Position numbers and translations under genes: made by a program. A stretch of DNA of 47,226 nucleotides from contig JAHWKW010000022.1 in NCBI GenBank assembly GCA_019347675.1, positions 1 through 47,226 on the forward strand, written 5' to 3'. This DNA is from Actinomycetota bacterium (GTDB lineage Bacteria > Actinomycetota > Nitriliruptoria > Nitriliruptorales > JAHWKO01). Of the stretch, positions 25,240-33,408 are shown one piece after another (the stretch's first letter is position 1; every line of letters starts with the position of its first letter). Below the pieces are notes generated by a model. It saw only the letters and a program-made list of their open reading frames with translations. It was not told the DNA's origin and did not search any database.

Positions 25240-26996
25240 CCGCGCGCAGTCTGCTCCCCACCGCAACACCCAGCCGAACCCGCGCCGGGCTACGACAGCT
25301 GATACGCCCGCATCGGCTGCTCGCGGTCGGCGCGCTTGCTGCCCTTGCCGCCTCCGCAGCGGTGAGCCTGTTGGCGGCTCCCCTGCTCGGCCACATCGTG
25401 GACCTCGTGGTGCAGGACCGCCCGGCCACCGCGATCAGCGTTCCGGTGCTGATGCTCGCCGTGGTGGGCATCGCTCAGGGACTGCTGGCGGTTGTTGGCA
25501 TCACGTGGATCTCTCGGCTTGGCGAGGGCCTGCTGGCCGAGCTGCGGGAACGCTTCGTCGAGCGGGCTCTCGCGCTGCCGCTGGAGCAGATCGAGCTGGC
25601 CGGTAGCGGCGACCTGACCTCGCGCGTCACCGAGGACGTCAGCGTGATCGGCGAGGCGGTGCGCGACGCCCTACCCGAGTTCACGCGGTCCGTGCTGCTC
25701 ATCGGCCTGACCCTGGTGGCCCTGGGCGCGCTGGACTGGCGGTTCGCTGTGGCCGCGCTCCTCGCCACCCCGGTGCAGGTCGTGACGGCACGCTGGTACC
25801 TGCGTCGATCCACGCCGGTCTACCGCACCCAGCGAGAGGCCATCGGCGCACAGCGCCAGCAGCTCCTCAGCACCCTCGGTGGCGCGGAGACGGTGCGCGC
25901 ACTCGGTGTCGGGACGGACCACGTCCGCCGCGTGCGCAACCGGACCGAGCACACCGTCGCGACGTCGATGCGCGTGGTCGGTCTCCACACCCGTTTCTTC
26001 GGCCAGCTCAACGCCGCCGAGTACATCGGGCTGAGCGCGGTCCTCCTCACGGGGTTTCTGCTCGTCCGCGCCGACGCGGTCACGCTCGGGATGGCCAGCG
26101 CGGCCGCACTGTACTTCGTGAACCTGTTCGACCCGATCAACCAGGCGCTGTTCCTACTGGACAAAGTGCAGGCGGCAACGGCCAGCCTTTCCCGGTTGAT
26201 CGGGGTCGTGGAGCTGGCGCCCGCACCCCAGCCCGAACACGGCTGCCACCCCAACGATTCGTCGATCAAGACGGCCGGGCTCGGCCACGCCTACGAGCAA
26301 GGCCACGACGTCCTCGCCGACGTCGAGCTGGACATACCGGCAGGCGCGCAGGTCGCCCTGGTGGGGGTGAGCGGCGCCGGAAAGTCCACCCTGGCCAAAC
26401 TGATCGCCGGCATCCACCGACCCACCCGCGGATCGGTGCTCGTTGGCGGGATCGACCTCGACAACCTCGGCGACGGACGCAGCCGGCAGACCGTCATGCT
26501 CATCACCCAAGAGGTGCACGTCTTCGCCGGGCCGCTGTCCGCGGACCTGCGCTTGGTCCGCCCGTGCGCGATCGACGACGAGCTGCGGGACGCGCTGAGC
26601 CGGGTCGACGCGTTGACCTGGGTGGAGGCACTGCCCGACGGCATCGACACGGTGGTCGGCTCGGGGGGTCACGAACTTACCGTGGTCCAGGCCCAGCAGA
26701 TCGCGCTCGCCCGGTTGGTACTGGCCGACCCTCCGGTCGCGATCCTAGACGAGGCGACCGCCGAGGCGGGCAGTGCCGGGGCCCGGATCCTGGAGGGTGT
26801 CGCGCTGCGCGCGCTAGAGGGCCGCACGGGTCTGCTCGTGGCCCACCGGCTGACCCAGGCGGCGGGTGCCGACCTCGTGGTCGTGCTGGAGGACGGTCGG
26901 ATCGTCGAACAGGGCACCCACCACGAGCTCGTGGAGGCCGGAGGCTGCTACGCCCAGCTGTGGACGGCGTGGTCGGTCGACCGCCACCAACCTTGA
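25236..26996 (+). CDS. ABC transporter half 2, catalytic nucleotide-binding domain
   Basis: This 586-residue partner of the preceding half-transporter has a membrane domain (about 1-325) and an ATPase domain with intact Walker A GVSGAGKST (about 377), Walker B VAILDEAT (about 502) and H-loop LVAHRLT. The signature is degenerate: HELTVVQAQQ replaces LSGGQ (about 479). Together with half 1 this leaves exactly one complete ATP site: Walker motifs from this protein, signature from the other. ATG 25236 overlaps the half 1 stop. It ends 76 bases from the convergent binding-protein gene, and that gap holds no clear terminator. Iron box 2 upstream of half 1 should control it. Confidence 0.9.
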   Translation: MTARSLLPTATPSRTRAGLRQLIRPHRLLAVGALAALAASAAVSLLAAPLLGHIVDLVVQDRPATAISVPVLMLAVVGIAQGLLAVVGITWISRLGEGLLAELRERFVERALALPLEQIELAGSGDLTSRVTEDVSVIGEAVRDALPEFTRSVLLIGLTLVALGALDWRFAVAALLATPVQVVTARWYLRRSTPVYRTQREAIGAQRQQLLSTLGGAETVRALGVGTDHVRRVRNRTEHTVATSMRVVGLHTRFFGQLNAAEYIGLSAVLLTGFLLVRADAVTLGMASAAALYFVNLFDPINQALFLLDKVQAATASLSRLIGVVELAPAPQPEHGCHPNDSSIKTAGLGHAYEQGHDVLADVELDIPAGAQVALVGVSGAGKSTLAKLIAGIHRPTRGSVLVGGIDLDNLGDGRSRQTVMLITQEVHVFAGPLSADLRLVRPCAIDDELRDALSRVDALTWVEALPDGIDTVVGSGGHELTVVQAQQIALARLVLADPPVAILDEATAEAGSAGARILEGVALRALEGRTGLLVAHRLTQAAGADLVVVLEDGRIVEQGTHHELVEAGGCYAQLWTAWSVDRHQP

Positions 26997-27072
26997 TACG
27001 GCTCTCCAGCTGGACGAGGACCGAGCAGTGAGTGCGCGAGCGGATCGAGGAGCGAGCCACGGCTGCAGTTGC

Positions 27073-28161
27073 TCACGAGCGACCCGGGGACGGCGAAGGC
27101 TCACGTTCCGTCGTCACTTCTGTGCGGGGGTTGCCGTCGACGGCGGCCGCCAGCTGGGGCACCAGCTCGTCGAGCAGGAAGGGCAGGCTCAGCACCGTGC
27201 TGAACGACAGCGCCCCGGCGAGCTGTCCGTCGGGTTCCAGGAACAGGTCGCGGCCTTCCTTGACAACATCGAGGCGCTGGTAGAGCGGCTCGTCCGCGAG
27301 CTGCTCACGGCCCTCGGTGTCGTTGACGACCCAGACCATGACGTCGACGTCGGTCAGGCTCAGCCGTTCGCGGCTGATCGGTGCGGAGAACTCGTCGCCG
27401 ACGAACCGTGCGACCTCTTCGGGGATCTCGAAGCCCAGGGCGGTCATGAAGCGCGAGCGGAGGTCCTGCCGACCGTAGACGTGGTAGTCGGCATCGCCAC
27501 CCCCGAGGAATCCGACCATCCCGGTCGCATCCTGAAACGCGGCATGCTGCTCACGCACAGCCTCGAAACGCGACTCCAGCGCGCTGATCAGCTCCTCGGC
27601 GCGGTCCTCCCGGCCCACAGCGCGACCGATGATCCGGGTCTGCTCCTGCCAGGGGACGCCGAAGTCGACGTAGTCGTCGGACTGGGCCACTGTGGGAGCG
27701 ATCTGCGACAGCAGGCCGTACTGCTCCTGGGTCATCCCCGAATAGATGCCGACGATCAGGTCAGGTTGCAGGGCCGCGACCTGCTCGAAGTCGAGCTCTC
27801 CCACGGGCAGGACCGTCGGCTCGGCGTCGCCCAATTCGTCCTGCGCCCACACCCAGGTGGCGTGGGGCTTGCCACCGAACCACTCGCGGACGGCCACGGG
27901 GGTGATCCCCAGCGCCAGCAGCGGGTCCTGGTCATTGAAGCCGACCGACACCACCCGTTGGGGCTCGGATTCGATGGTCGTCTCCCCGAATTTGTGCTGG
28001 ATGGTGACCGGGAAGTCCGTCTCGGCGGCCGTCTCCCGGTCGCTCCCGGTGGAGGTACCGGTGCCCGTTGCGGTGGTGGCGTCGGTGTCGCCGTCTCCGC
28101 CGCAGGCGGTCAGCGTGAGCAGAGCGGCGAGCAGGGCGGCCAGTCTCGTCCAGGTCGTCAA
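27073..28161 (-). CDS. Iron-siderophore-binding lipoprotein
   Basis: About 362 residues. TTG 28161 was chosen: GGAGGT lies four bases upstream, and the product starts with a clean lipoprotein signal (TTWTRLAALLAALLTLTACGG) with lipobox LTAC. A Thr/Gly/Asp-rich linker is followed by the class III periplasmic-binding fold of FepB/FhuD-like proteins: RVVSVGFNDQDPLLALGITPVAV, LDFEQVAALQPDLIVG and IAPTV. It should capture the ferric siderophore outside the membrane. No matching permease or ATPase gene is in the window, so it must use one elsewhere or, less likely, the ABC pair next door. Iron box 3 lies 46 bases upstream of the start. Confidence 0.92.
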   Translation of the reverse strand: MTTWTRLAALLAALLTLTACGGDGDTDATTATGTGTSTGSDRETAAETDFPVTIQHKFGETTIESEPQRVVSVGFNDQDPLLALGITPVAVREWFGGKPHATWVWAQDELGDAEPTVLPVGELDFEQVAALQPDLIVGIYSGMTQEQYGLLSQIAPTVAQSDDYVDFGVPWQEQTRIIGRAVGREDRAEELISALESRFEAVREQHAAFQDATGMVGFLGGGDADYHVYGRQDLRSRFMTALGFEIPEEVARFVGDEFSAPISRERLSLTDVDVMVWVVNDTEGREQLADEPLYQRLDVVKEGRDLFLEPDGQLAGALSFSTVLSLPFLLDELVPQLAAAVDGNPRTEVTTEREPSPSPGRS

Positions 28162-28207
28162 TGCACCTCCGGTTCCGACGTCTGCAGCAAGAGGCACCCG
28201 CCTTTAC

Positions 28208-28226
28208 TAAGGTTAACCTTACCGAA
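28208..28226. promoter_or_regulatory. Iron box 3, in front of the siderophore-binding protein
   Basis: TAAGGTTAACCTTACCGAA matches the IdeR-type box TWAGGTTAGSCTAACCTWA at 16 of 19 positions, with a strong GGTTAACC centre. Flanks on both sides resemble those of iron box 2, so the promoter is a duplicated copy. Confidence 0.8.
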
Positions 28227-28355
28227 CCAGAAACATAGGCGGGGCCCAACTCCTCCGTCAAGCAGGGCGCGAAACCTGGAGCGGGGGACGCCCCCGCTCG
28301 GGACGAGGGCGCTCACCACGGCTCGAAGCCGGTTCGGCGTATCGCGAACAGAGGC

Positions 28356-29396
28356 TCAGGCGTCGCTCGGCTCGTTGGCGTCCGCAGGCGCTGGCCTGCT
28401 GTCGAGGGCGGCTGCGAGCGCGCCTACGGACAAGCCGATCGCTGCCGCGACGAGCACGGCCGTGAGCGTGGGAGGCAGCAGGTTCGTCTGCACAGCCAGC
28501 CGTGCCTGTGGCAGGCGGGAGACCCCCCATACGACCACCGCCACGATCGCCGCCAGCGTCGGGGCGAACCTCGAACGTTCGTCGGTGGTGCGCAGTGCGA
28601 GCGCGCCACCGAGCACGGCGAGCACGGGGAGCCCGATGCCGACGAGGTTCGCGGACGACTCCGCATGCAACAGTTCCCCGAGCGCGGCGGCGAGGGCCAG
28701 CAGGCTGGCTCCGACGACCGGTACGACCGACGCCCGGCCCGACCGACGACCCCCGACCAAAGCGAGGCCCCCGGCAGCGAGGGCAGCGACGACGAGGACC
28801 CACCAAGGCACGGGTGGGAGCCACTCGAGCTGTCCGTGGACGACCACCGGCTCACCGTCGACAGTGAGCGGCACCGTCCAGTCGAACACGATCCGACGCT
28901 GTCGCGGGTCGGATTGCACGGCGGGCGGGGGTTCGGGGGACATCCAGTGGATGCGGTGGTCGTGCCACTCGGCGACGTAGGCGCCTTCCGCCCCGATGAT
29001 CTGCCAGCTGGGTTCCGCGCCGGACTCGGCGCGATCGGGCACGGCGACGTCGGCGTAGCGGTCCTCGTTGAGGGACGCGGCCGGTGAGTTGTCGTTGATG
29101 TGCAGCGATCCGTCGGGGTCGATGCGCAGGTACGGCTCGGGGTCTTCGCCTCGGCCTCCGTAGCCGTGGATCACCACGGTGTGGCCGGGTTGCACGACCA
29201 GCCGCAGGTAGGAGTCGCCGCCTCCCACGCTGACGTCGATCGCGTCGGTGGCGGGCTCCAGGCGGGTCACGGTCGAGCGGTAGCTGGTCGAGCCGACGTC
29301 GTCGACGGCGTGGGCGTGGGCGGGCGCGGCCGCGACGGTCGCGACCGTGCCCATCGCCGCCGCCGTGACGATGATGTTCCTCAGGATTGTGGACAC
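28356..29396 (-). CDS. Exported membrane protein of the copper operon, function unknown
   Basis: This 346-residue protein starts at GTG 29396 after GGGAGG. It has a signal peptide ending in AAPAHAHA, so the mature N-terminus would begin with His, as in copper-binding exported proteins. An extracytoplasmic domain of about 170 residues (VVQPGHTVVIHGYGGRGEDPEPYLRI, EWHDHRIHWMSP) is rich in His and Trp. It is followed by five or six membrane helices. I do not know a named family. It lies 14 bases after the copC-copD fusion gene in the same operon, and so most likely helps in copper uptake or delivery. Confidence 0.75.
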   Translation of the reverse strand: MSTILRNIIVTAAAMGTVATVAAAPAHAHAVDDVGSTSYRSTVTRLEPATDAIDVSVGGGDSYLRLVVQPGHTVVIHGYGGRGEDPEPYLRIDPDGSLHINDNSPAASLNEDRYADVAVPDRAESGAEPSWQIIGAEGAYVAEWHDHRIHWMSPEPPPAVQSDPRQRRIVFDWTVPLTVDGEPVVVHGQLEWLPPVPWWVLVVAALAAGGLALVGGRRSGRASVVPVVGASLLALAAALGELLHAESSANLVGIGLPVLAVLGGALALRTTDERSRFAPTLAAIVAVVVWGVSRLPQARLAVQTNLLPPTLTAVLVAAAIGLSVGALAAALDSRPAPADANEPSDA

Positions 29397-29410
29397 GTCT
29401 GCCTCCCGAG

Positions 29411-31102
29411 TCAGGGATTGACGGTGAAGGTGACGGTGGCGGTCTCCCGCTCGAAACGGGACATGGTCACGACGGCCTCGATCTGCCAGGTGCCGGCGAT
29501 CTGCAGCTCAGGACCGGTGTGCAGCCAATGGCCGGGACCGGCGACGGCCGGTTCGCGTTCGAGCGGCCCGATGTCCTGCTCGGGCATGGCGAACCGCAAG
29601 GTCACGTCCTGGGCGTCCACCGGTCGTCCGGTCTGATCGAGCAGATACAGGTGGATCTCGTTCGTGCCGGCACGGTTGGGGTCCACGGTGACGTTCAGCG
29701 TGTGGTCGGCCACGGTCACGTCGGTGGTGAACACCCCGCCGACGCCGGCCGCTTCACGTGCCGGCTGCAGCGAGACGAGCACGGAGGTGACCGCGATCAC
29801 CGCGACCATGAGCCCGGCCTCGACCGCGACGGTACGGCGCAGCAGACGGCGCCCAGCACCAAGCCGCTCCACGTCCCGCACCGCGGGGACCAGCCGGTAA
29901 CGGTTGTAAGCCGCGACAGCCATGATCAACGCGACGAGGGCGAGCTTGGCGACCAGCACCTGCCCGTAGGGCGTGGTCAGCAACGCCCGCAGGGCACGCA
30001 CCTCCAGCCACGCCAACCCCCCGCCCGAGACGGCGACCGCCGCGAGCGCACCGGCGGCGACCTGCGAGTAGCGGCTCACCGCGGCCGCCGACACCGACGC
30101 GTCCGCCTCACGGCGTTGCCACCACAGCACCGCGCCCAGCGCCACCAACCCTCCGAACCACACCGCGGCCGCTGCGACGTGGGTCACGTCGGCCAGGCCG
30201 GCGAACCAGCGTGGCTGGGTGACGGCGGAGTGCCCCACGAGCACGAACGACGCGACCGCGACCGCCCCCGCCACAGCCGCGTACAAGGTGCGGTCGGGCC
30301 ACCGGCTCAACAGCGTGGCGAGCGCGACGAGAGCGGCGGTGCGCACCACCATCCCGATCCCGAAGGGGCTGGCGGTCACCTCCACCAGGACCTCCCGGTC
30401 GAACATGCCGGCCAGTCCGGTGCCGGCGAGGCTGCCCACCTGGACCGCGAGGAGGGCGATCGTGGCGGCGGCGGCGCCAGCCGCGGCCCACACGCCGAAG
30501 CGCCGCAGGCGACGGTCGACCGCCGCGGCGAGCTCACCATCCGAGGCCACCGCCTGCCGTCCCTCGGCCGGTCGGCGCCAGACCGTCGCGAGGAAGAACG
30601 TGCCGCCAGCAGCCAGGAGCCTGGCGAGGAACGCCACCGTGCGTACCACCGCGCCGGCCAGCGTCCAGCGGTTGGCGGACGCGTCGGAAAAGATCGCCGC
30701 GAACGTGCCCTCGTCCACCGCCGTGTCGACCCCGGCGGCGAACAGGAACGCCCCACGCACCAGATGACCGTCAGCGGACACCACCCGCCACGTCAGGATG
30801 TAGACGCCGTCAGCGAGTTCGCCGTCCACCGGCACGACGATCTCGTCGGGGGCGGACGCGGTGTCGGAGCCCACAGACACCTGTTCAGCGGACTCGTCGT
30901 AGAGGCGGATGCCCCGTGGGGGCACGCTCACCGGTTCGTTGAACCGCAACGTCACCTCGGCAGGGGCCTCGTCGAGCACACTGCCGTCGACGGGTGAGGT
31001 CTGCGTCAGGACGGCGTGCGCTGCTGCCGGTGCGGCCAGAGCCGCCAGCACGCCCGCGACCGCCGTCACGACCAGCGCGAGACGCCACACGTGGAACCGC
31101 AT
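29411..31102 (-). CDS. CopC-CopD fusion protein, copper handling
   Basis: About 563 residues. A signal peptide (ALVVTAVAGVLAALAAPAAA) is followed by a CopC domain: HAVLTQTSPVDGSVL with the N-terminal copper-binding His, RFNEPV and VVSADGHLVRGAF. Next comes a CopD domain of about eight membrane helices with His residues (LVGHSAV, DVTHVAAAAVWFGG). The end is a beta-rich domain (VADHTLNVTVDPNRAG..., ...ETATVTFTVNP) similar to YtkA-like domains. Together they move copper across the membrane for cuproproteins. ATG 31102 (MRFHVW) fits the signal peptide; an earlier start at 31123 adds seven residues. The gene is third of four in the operon. Confidence 0.92.
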   Translation of the reverse strand: MRFHVWRLALVVTAVAGVLAALAAPAAAHAVLTQTSPVDGSVLDEAPAEVTLRFNEPVSVPPRGIRLYDESAEQVSVGSDTASAPDEIVVPVDGELADGVYILTWRVVSADGHLVRGAFLFAAGVDTAVDEGTFAAIFSDASANRWTLAGAVVRTVAFLARLLAAGGTFFLATVWRRPAEGRQAVASDGELAAAVDRRLRRFGVWAAAGAAAATIALLAVQVGSLAGTGLAGMFDREVLVEVTASPFGIGMVVRTAALVALATLLSRWPDRTLYAAVAGAVAVASFVLVGHSAVTQPRWFAGLADVTHVAAAAVWFGGLVALGAVLWWQRREADASVSAAAVSRYSQVAAGALAAVAVSGGGLAWLEVRALRALLTTPYGQVLVAKLALVALIMAVAAYNRYRLVPAVRDVERLGAGRRLLRRTVAVEAGLMVAVIAVTSVLVSLQPAREAAGVGGVFTTDVTVADHTLNVTVDPNRAGTNEIHLYLLDQTGRPVDAQDVTLRFAMPEQDIGPLEREPAVAGPGHWLHTGPELQIAGTWQIEAVVTMSRFERETATVTFTVNP

Positions 31103-31161
31103 GAGCACCTCACCGTCAGGCAAGGCGACCCCCAGGTGAGAGGAGGCCGCCCCGCTCCCGA

Positions 31162-31857
31162 TCAGCCTCGTCGGGCCAACGCGACTGCCGCACCGCCAGC
31201 GGCGAGCGCGGCGACCAGTGCCGCGACCGCCAGGATCCGCGCCTGGGAGGCCGCCGCTTCCGCGTCGCGCACGGCCGACGTCAGCGTGTCCTCGTCGCCC
31301 GAGGCGGCATCGGCGGCCGCCTGGCCGTGCCCGCTGCCGCCTTCGGTCAGCGTCAGGGCCGGTGCCGGCTCTTCCAGATCACCGGGTGACTGCCCCTCGG
31401 CGGGACGTTCGATCCAGGCGTGCTCGCCTTCCTCGCAGGTCTGGATCACCGGGAAGTACAGGGTCTCGCCGGGCGCGTCGGGCAGTCGGACCGACAGGCC
31501 GAACTCCTGGAACGCCCCGTCGGGGATCGGCGGCCCGCCGAACCAGCGCACCTGCTGCACCCCTTCGGTGATCTTCTCACCGTGCAGCATCACGGGTTCG
31601 GAGAGCTCGCCGACGACGGTCTCGTACTCCCAGCCCGGGACGAGCTCCGGCTTGACCGACACGACACCGTCGGGGATCTGGATCGCGATCTCGGTCGTCG
31701 GTGACCCCTCACAGCCGTGCCCGATCCGGAACGCGAACCGGGCGAAGCTGTCCGCCGGGGCCTCAGACGGGTTGATGGTGGCGTGCGCCCAGACCGGTGC
31801 CGACCCGAGCGCGACGAACGTGACAGCGGCCAACGCCGCGATGATGAACCGACGCAT
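31162..31857 (-). CDS. YcnI-like DUF1775 copper-binding protein
   Basis: This 231-residue exported, membrane-anchored protein starts at ATG 31857 after AGGAGG. The signal peptide ends VWA and the mature protein begins HATINPSEAPADSF, the His brace typical of DUF1775. It also has the conserved W and C-rich segments PGWEYE, QVRWFGGPP and VIQTCEEGEHAW. A C-terminal membrane helix (ARILAVAALVAALAAGGAAVAL) anchors it. In Bacillus and actinobacteria these proteins bind copper(II) and partner CopC/CopD, which is exactly its neighbour here (38-60 bases downstream). Confidence 0.93.
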   Translation of the reverse strand: MRRFIIAALAAVTFVALGSAPVWAHATINPSEAPADSFARFAFRIGHGCEGSPTTEIAIQIPDGVVSVKPELVPGWEYETVVGELSEPVMLHGEKITEGVQQVRWFGGPPIPDGAFQEFGLSVRLPDAPGETLYFPVIQTCEEGEHAWIERPAEGQSPGDLEEPAPALTLTEGGSGHGQAAADAASGDEDTLTSAVRDAEAAASQARILAVAALVAALAAGGAAVALARRG

Positions 31858-31936
31858 GATGAAAGAACCTCCTGTGCTGTGACCTTCGAGAACGTGCCGC
31901 CATCACGGCTGCGCGCAGGCAGCCGCGATCGACAGG

Positions 31937-32512
31937 TCAACAGCGAACGGGAGGCCCCCGACGGGTCAGGCCGACCCGATCGGGCCGGCAGCGGACCGGC
32001 ACCACCGTCGCCACCGGCGCCTCGACGCGGACGGCGATGCCCAGACGGACGCGAGGGACGGGCTGCCCAAGCCAGGCGGCCACGCGTTCACCGGTGCGCA
32101 GCAGCGCCGTGGCCAGCAACGCAGCCGCCAGCTGGACGACGAGGCCCGTGAGGACGACCGGCTCGGCGAGAAGTTGCTCCGTGCCGATCCCCGCTGCGGC
32201 GCGTTCGCCCGCCTCCAACAGCAGGAAGCTGACGACCTGCGCCGACGCCAGCTGCGGCCACAGACCTCGCCACGACGAGCCGCCGCGGCGCCGCTCACGT
32301 GCGAACCCGTACCCGCACGCCCCCACGACGCCGAACAAGGCCGCGGCGAGCCACGGCAACGGCCAGCTCGCGTGCCCGGACTCCGCGAGGGCGTTCGTGT
32401 GCGCGTGCCCTGTCGGACCGAGCGTGTACACGAGCGCGTGCCCGCCGACGATCGCCGCCACCACCACGACGGACGCGGCGACGAGACGCACGATCCGGCG
32501 GGACACGACCAC
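31937..32512 (-). CDS. Small membrane protein, first gene of the copper operon
   Basis: This 191-residue protein starts at GTG 32512, just after GGGAGGT. It shows four or five membrane helices (VRLVAASVVVVAAIVGGHALV, WLAAALFGVVGACGY, AQVVSFLLLEAGE, VVLTGLVVQLAAALLATALL). A short outer loop, GHAHTNALAESGHASW, has three His residues that could bind copper. I do not recognise a named family. It is 79 bases upstream of the ycnI-like gene on the same strand. From the 5' side of this operon to the next plus-strand gene (32513-32704) I see no other feature. Confidence 0.65.
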   Translation of the reverse strand: MVVSRRIVRLVAASVVVVAAIVGGHALVYTLGPTGHAHTNALAESGHASWPLPWLAAALFGVVGACGYGFARERRRGGSSWRGLWPQLASAQVVSFLLLEAGERAAAGIGTEQLLAEPVVLTGLVVQLAAALLATALLRTGERVAAWLGQPVPRVRLGIAVRVEAPVATVVPVRCRPDRVGLTRRGPPVRC

Positions 32513-32704
32513 CTCCCGGCGACCAGACGGGTGGAGCGACTGCAGAAGATAGTACGCGCCGCTTCTCGGCTCGTGGCGGGCTAGTCACGGCAGGCCATCT
32601 TGAGGTCACCCGTAACTCCAAGGCCCCCACCCGCGCCAACGTGACTGCAATCAATCAACAGCCGACCACACACCGTGGGTCGAACGTCCCAGAGGAGACC
32701 AACG

Positions 32705-33358
32705 ATGCTCGAGACACTCTTCAGCGCGCTGAGCGCCAAGGTCGCTGCCGGTGCGATCAGCGCCGTCACCGCAGCCGGCCTGGTCGCAGGCGCCACCGGA
32801 CAGCTCCCCGACGCGATGCAGGACGGGCTCAGCGAAGCCGCTGCCCGCGTGGGGATCTCGGTCCCCGCCGGCGGCCAGGACCAGCCGGTCGACACCACCA
32901 CCGAACAGACCGAAGAGCTTGGCACGCACGACGTCGAGACCCACGAGCGCGGCGACGAAGACCGCAGCGATGCGGTGCGTTCGGTGATCGACGAGTACCA
33001 CGGCGAGCCGGGCGAGTTCGGCAAGTCGCAGTCGCAGTCCGATGACCCCAGCGAGTTCGGTCGTGCGGTGTCCGACGCCGCGTCCGAGGGTCGGGCGTCG
33101 GCAGGCCGCGAAGCCGGTACCGACGTCGCCGATGACAAGCGCCCCGAGCGGCCCGCCGCGGCCGACGAGGCCAGCCGTCCCAGCAACCCGCCGGCGGACG
33201 TCACGGCCGACGAGGCCAGCGACGCCTACCGCCCCAGCAACCCGCCAGCGGACGTCCCCGCCAACGAGGCCAGCGACGCCTACCGCCCGCAGGACCCCCC
33301 CGCGGACGCCGGTGAGGGCGAGCACTCCGACAGCGTGGAGCGCCCCACCCGCCCGTAA
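32705..33358 (+). CDS. Membrane-anchored acidic repeat protein, unknown function
   Basis: About 217 residues from ATG 32705 (ribosome site AGAGGAGA). The N-terminus holds one hydrophobic segment (KVAAGAISAVTAAGLVAGATG) that may be a membrane anchor or uncleaved signal. The rest is hydrophilic, acidic and likely disordered (TTTEQTEELGTHDVETHERGDED). It ends with 18-residue repeats PSNPPADV(T/P)A(D/N)EASDAYR. A pattern DRSDAVRSVIDEYHG..PGEFGKSQSQSDDPSEFGRAV lies in the middle. No family is recognised. A strong hairpin follows the stop, so it looks like a single-gene unit. There may be a role at the cell surface or in spore/stress biology, but nothing shows it. Confidence 0.6.
   Translation: MLETLFSALSAKVAAGAISAVTAAGLVAGATGQLPDAMQDGLSEAAARVGISVPAGGQDQPVDTTTEQTEELGTHDVETHERGDEDRSDAVRSVIDEYHGEPGEFGKSQSQSDDPSEFGRAVSDAASEGRASAGREAGTDVADDKRPERPAAADEASRPSNPPADVTADEASDAYRPSNPPADVPANEASDAYRPQDPPADAGEGEHSDSVERPTRP
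33179..33313 (+). repeat. 54-bp in-frame tandem repeats (two full and one partial copy)
   Basis: Copies at 33179-33232 and 33233-33286 encode 18-residue units starting PSNPPADV and ending ASDAYR. A diverged half copy (PQDPPADA) runs from 33287. Half of the unit also precedes the first copy (ADEASR). Copy number may vary between strains. Confidence 0.8.
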
Positions 33359-33375
33359 CCCCCGACAGCCAGCAG

Positions 33376-33408
33376 GCGGACCCCGGACGACCATCGTCCG
33401 GGGTCCGC
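33376..33408 (+). terminator. Perfect 15-bp hairpin after the repeat protein gene
   Basis: GCGGACCCCGGACGA, loop CCA, then its exact reverse complement. It lies 17 bases after the stop of the repeat protein. No T-run follows, as is usual for actinobacterial terminators. Confidence 0.75.

Noticed and set aside
26866-28980. Long open plus-strand frame of about 700 codons
   Set aside because: It runs antisense through the siderophore-binding lipoprotein and part of the copper operon, and has no recognisable protein features.
33179-33313. CRISPR-like repeat array
   Set aside because: The repeats are adjacent, in frame and coding (54-bp units) with no spacers. I saw no CRISPR array or cas gene in the window.
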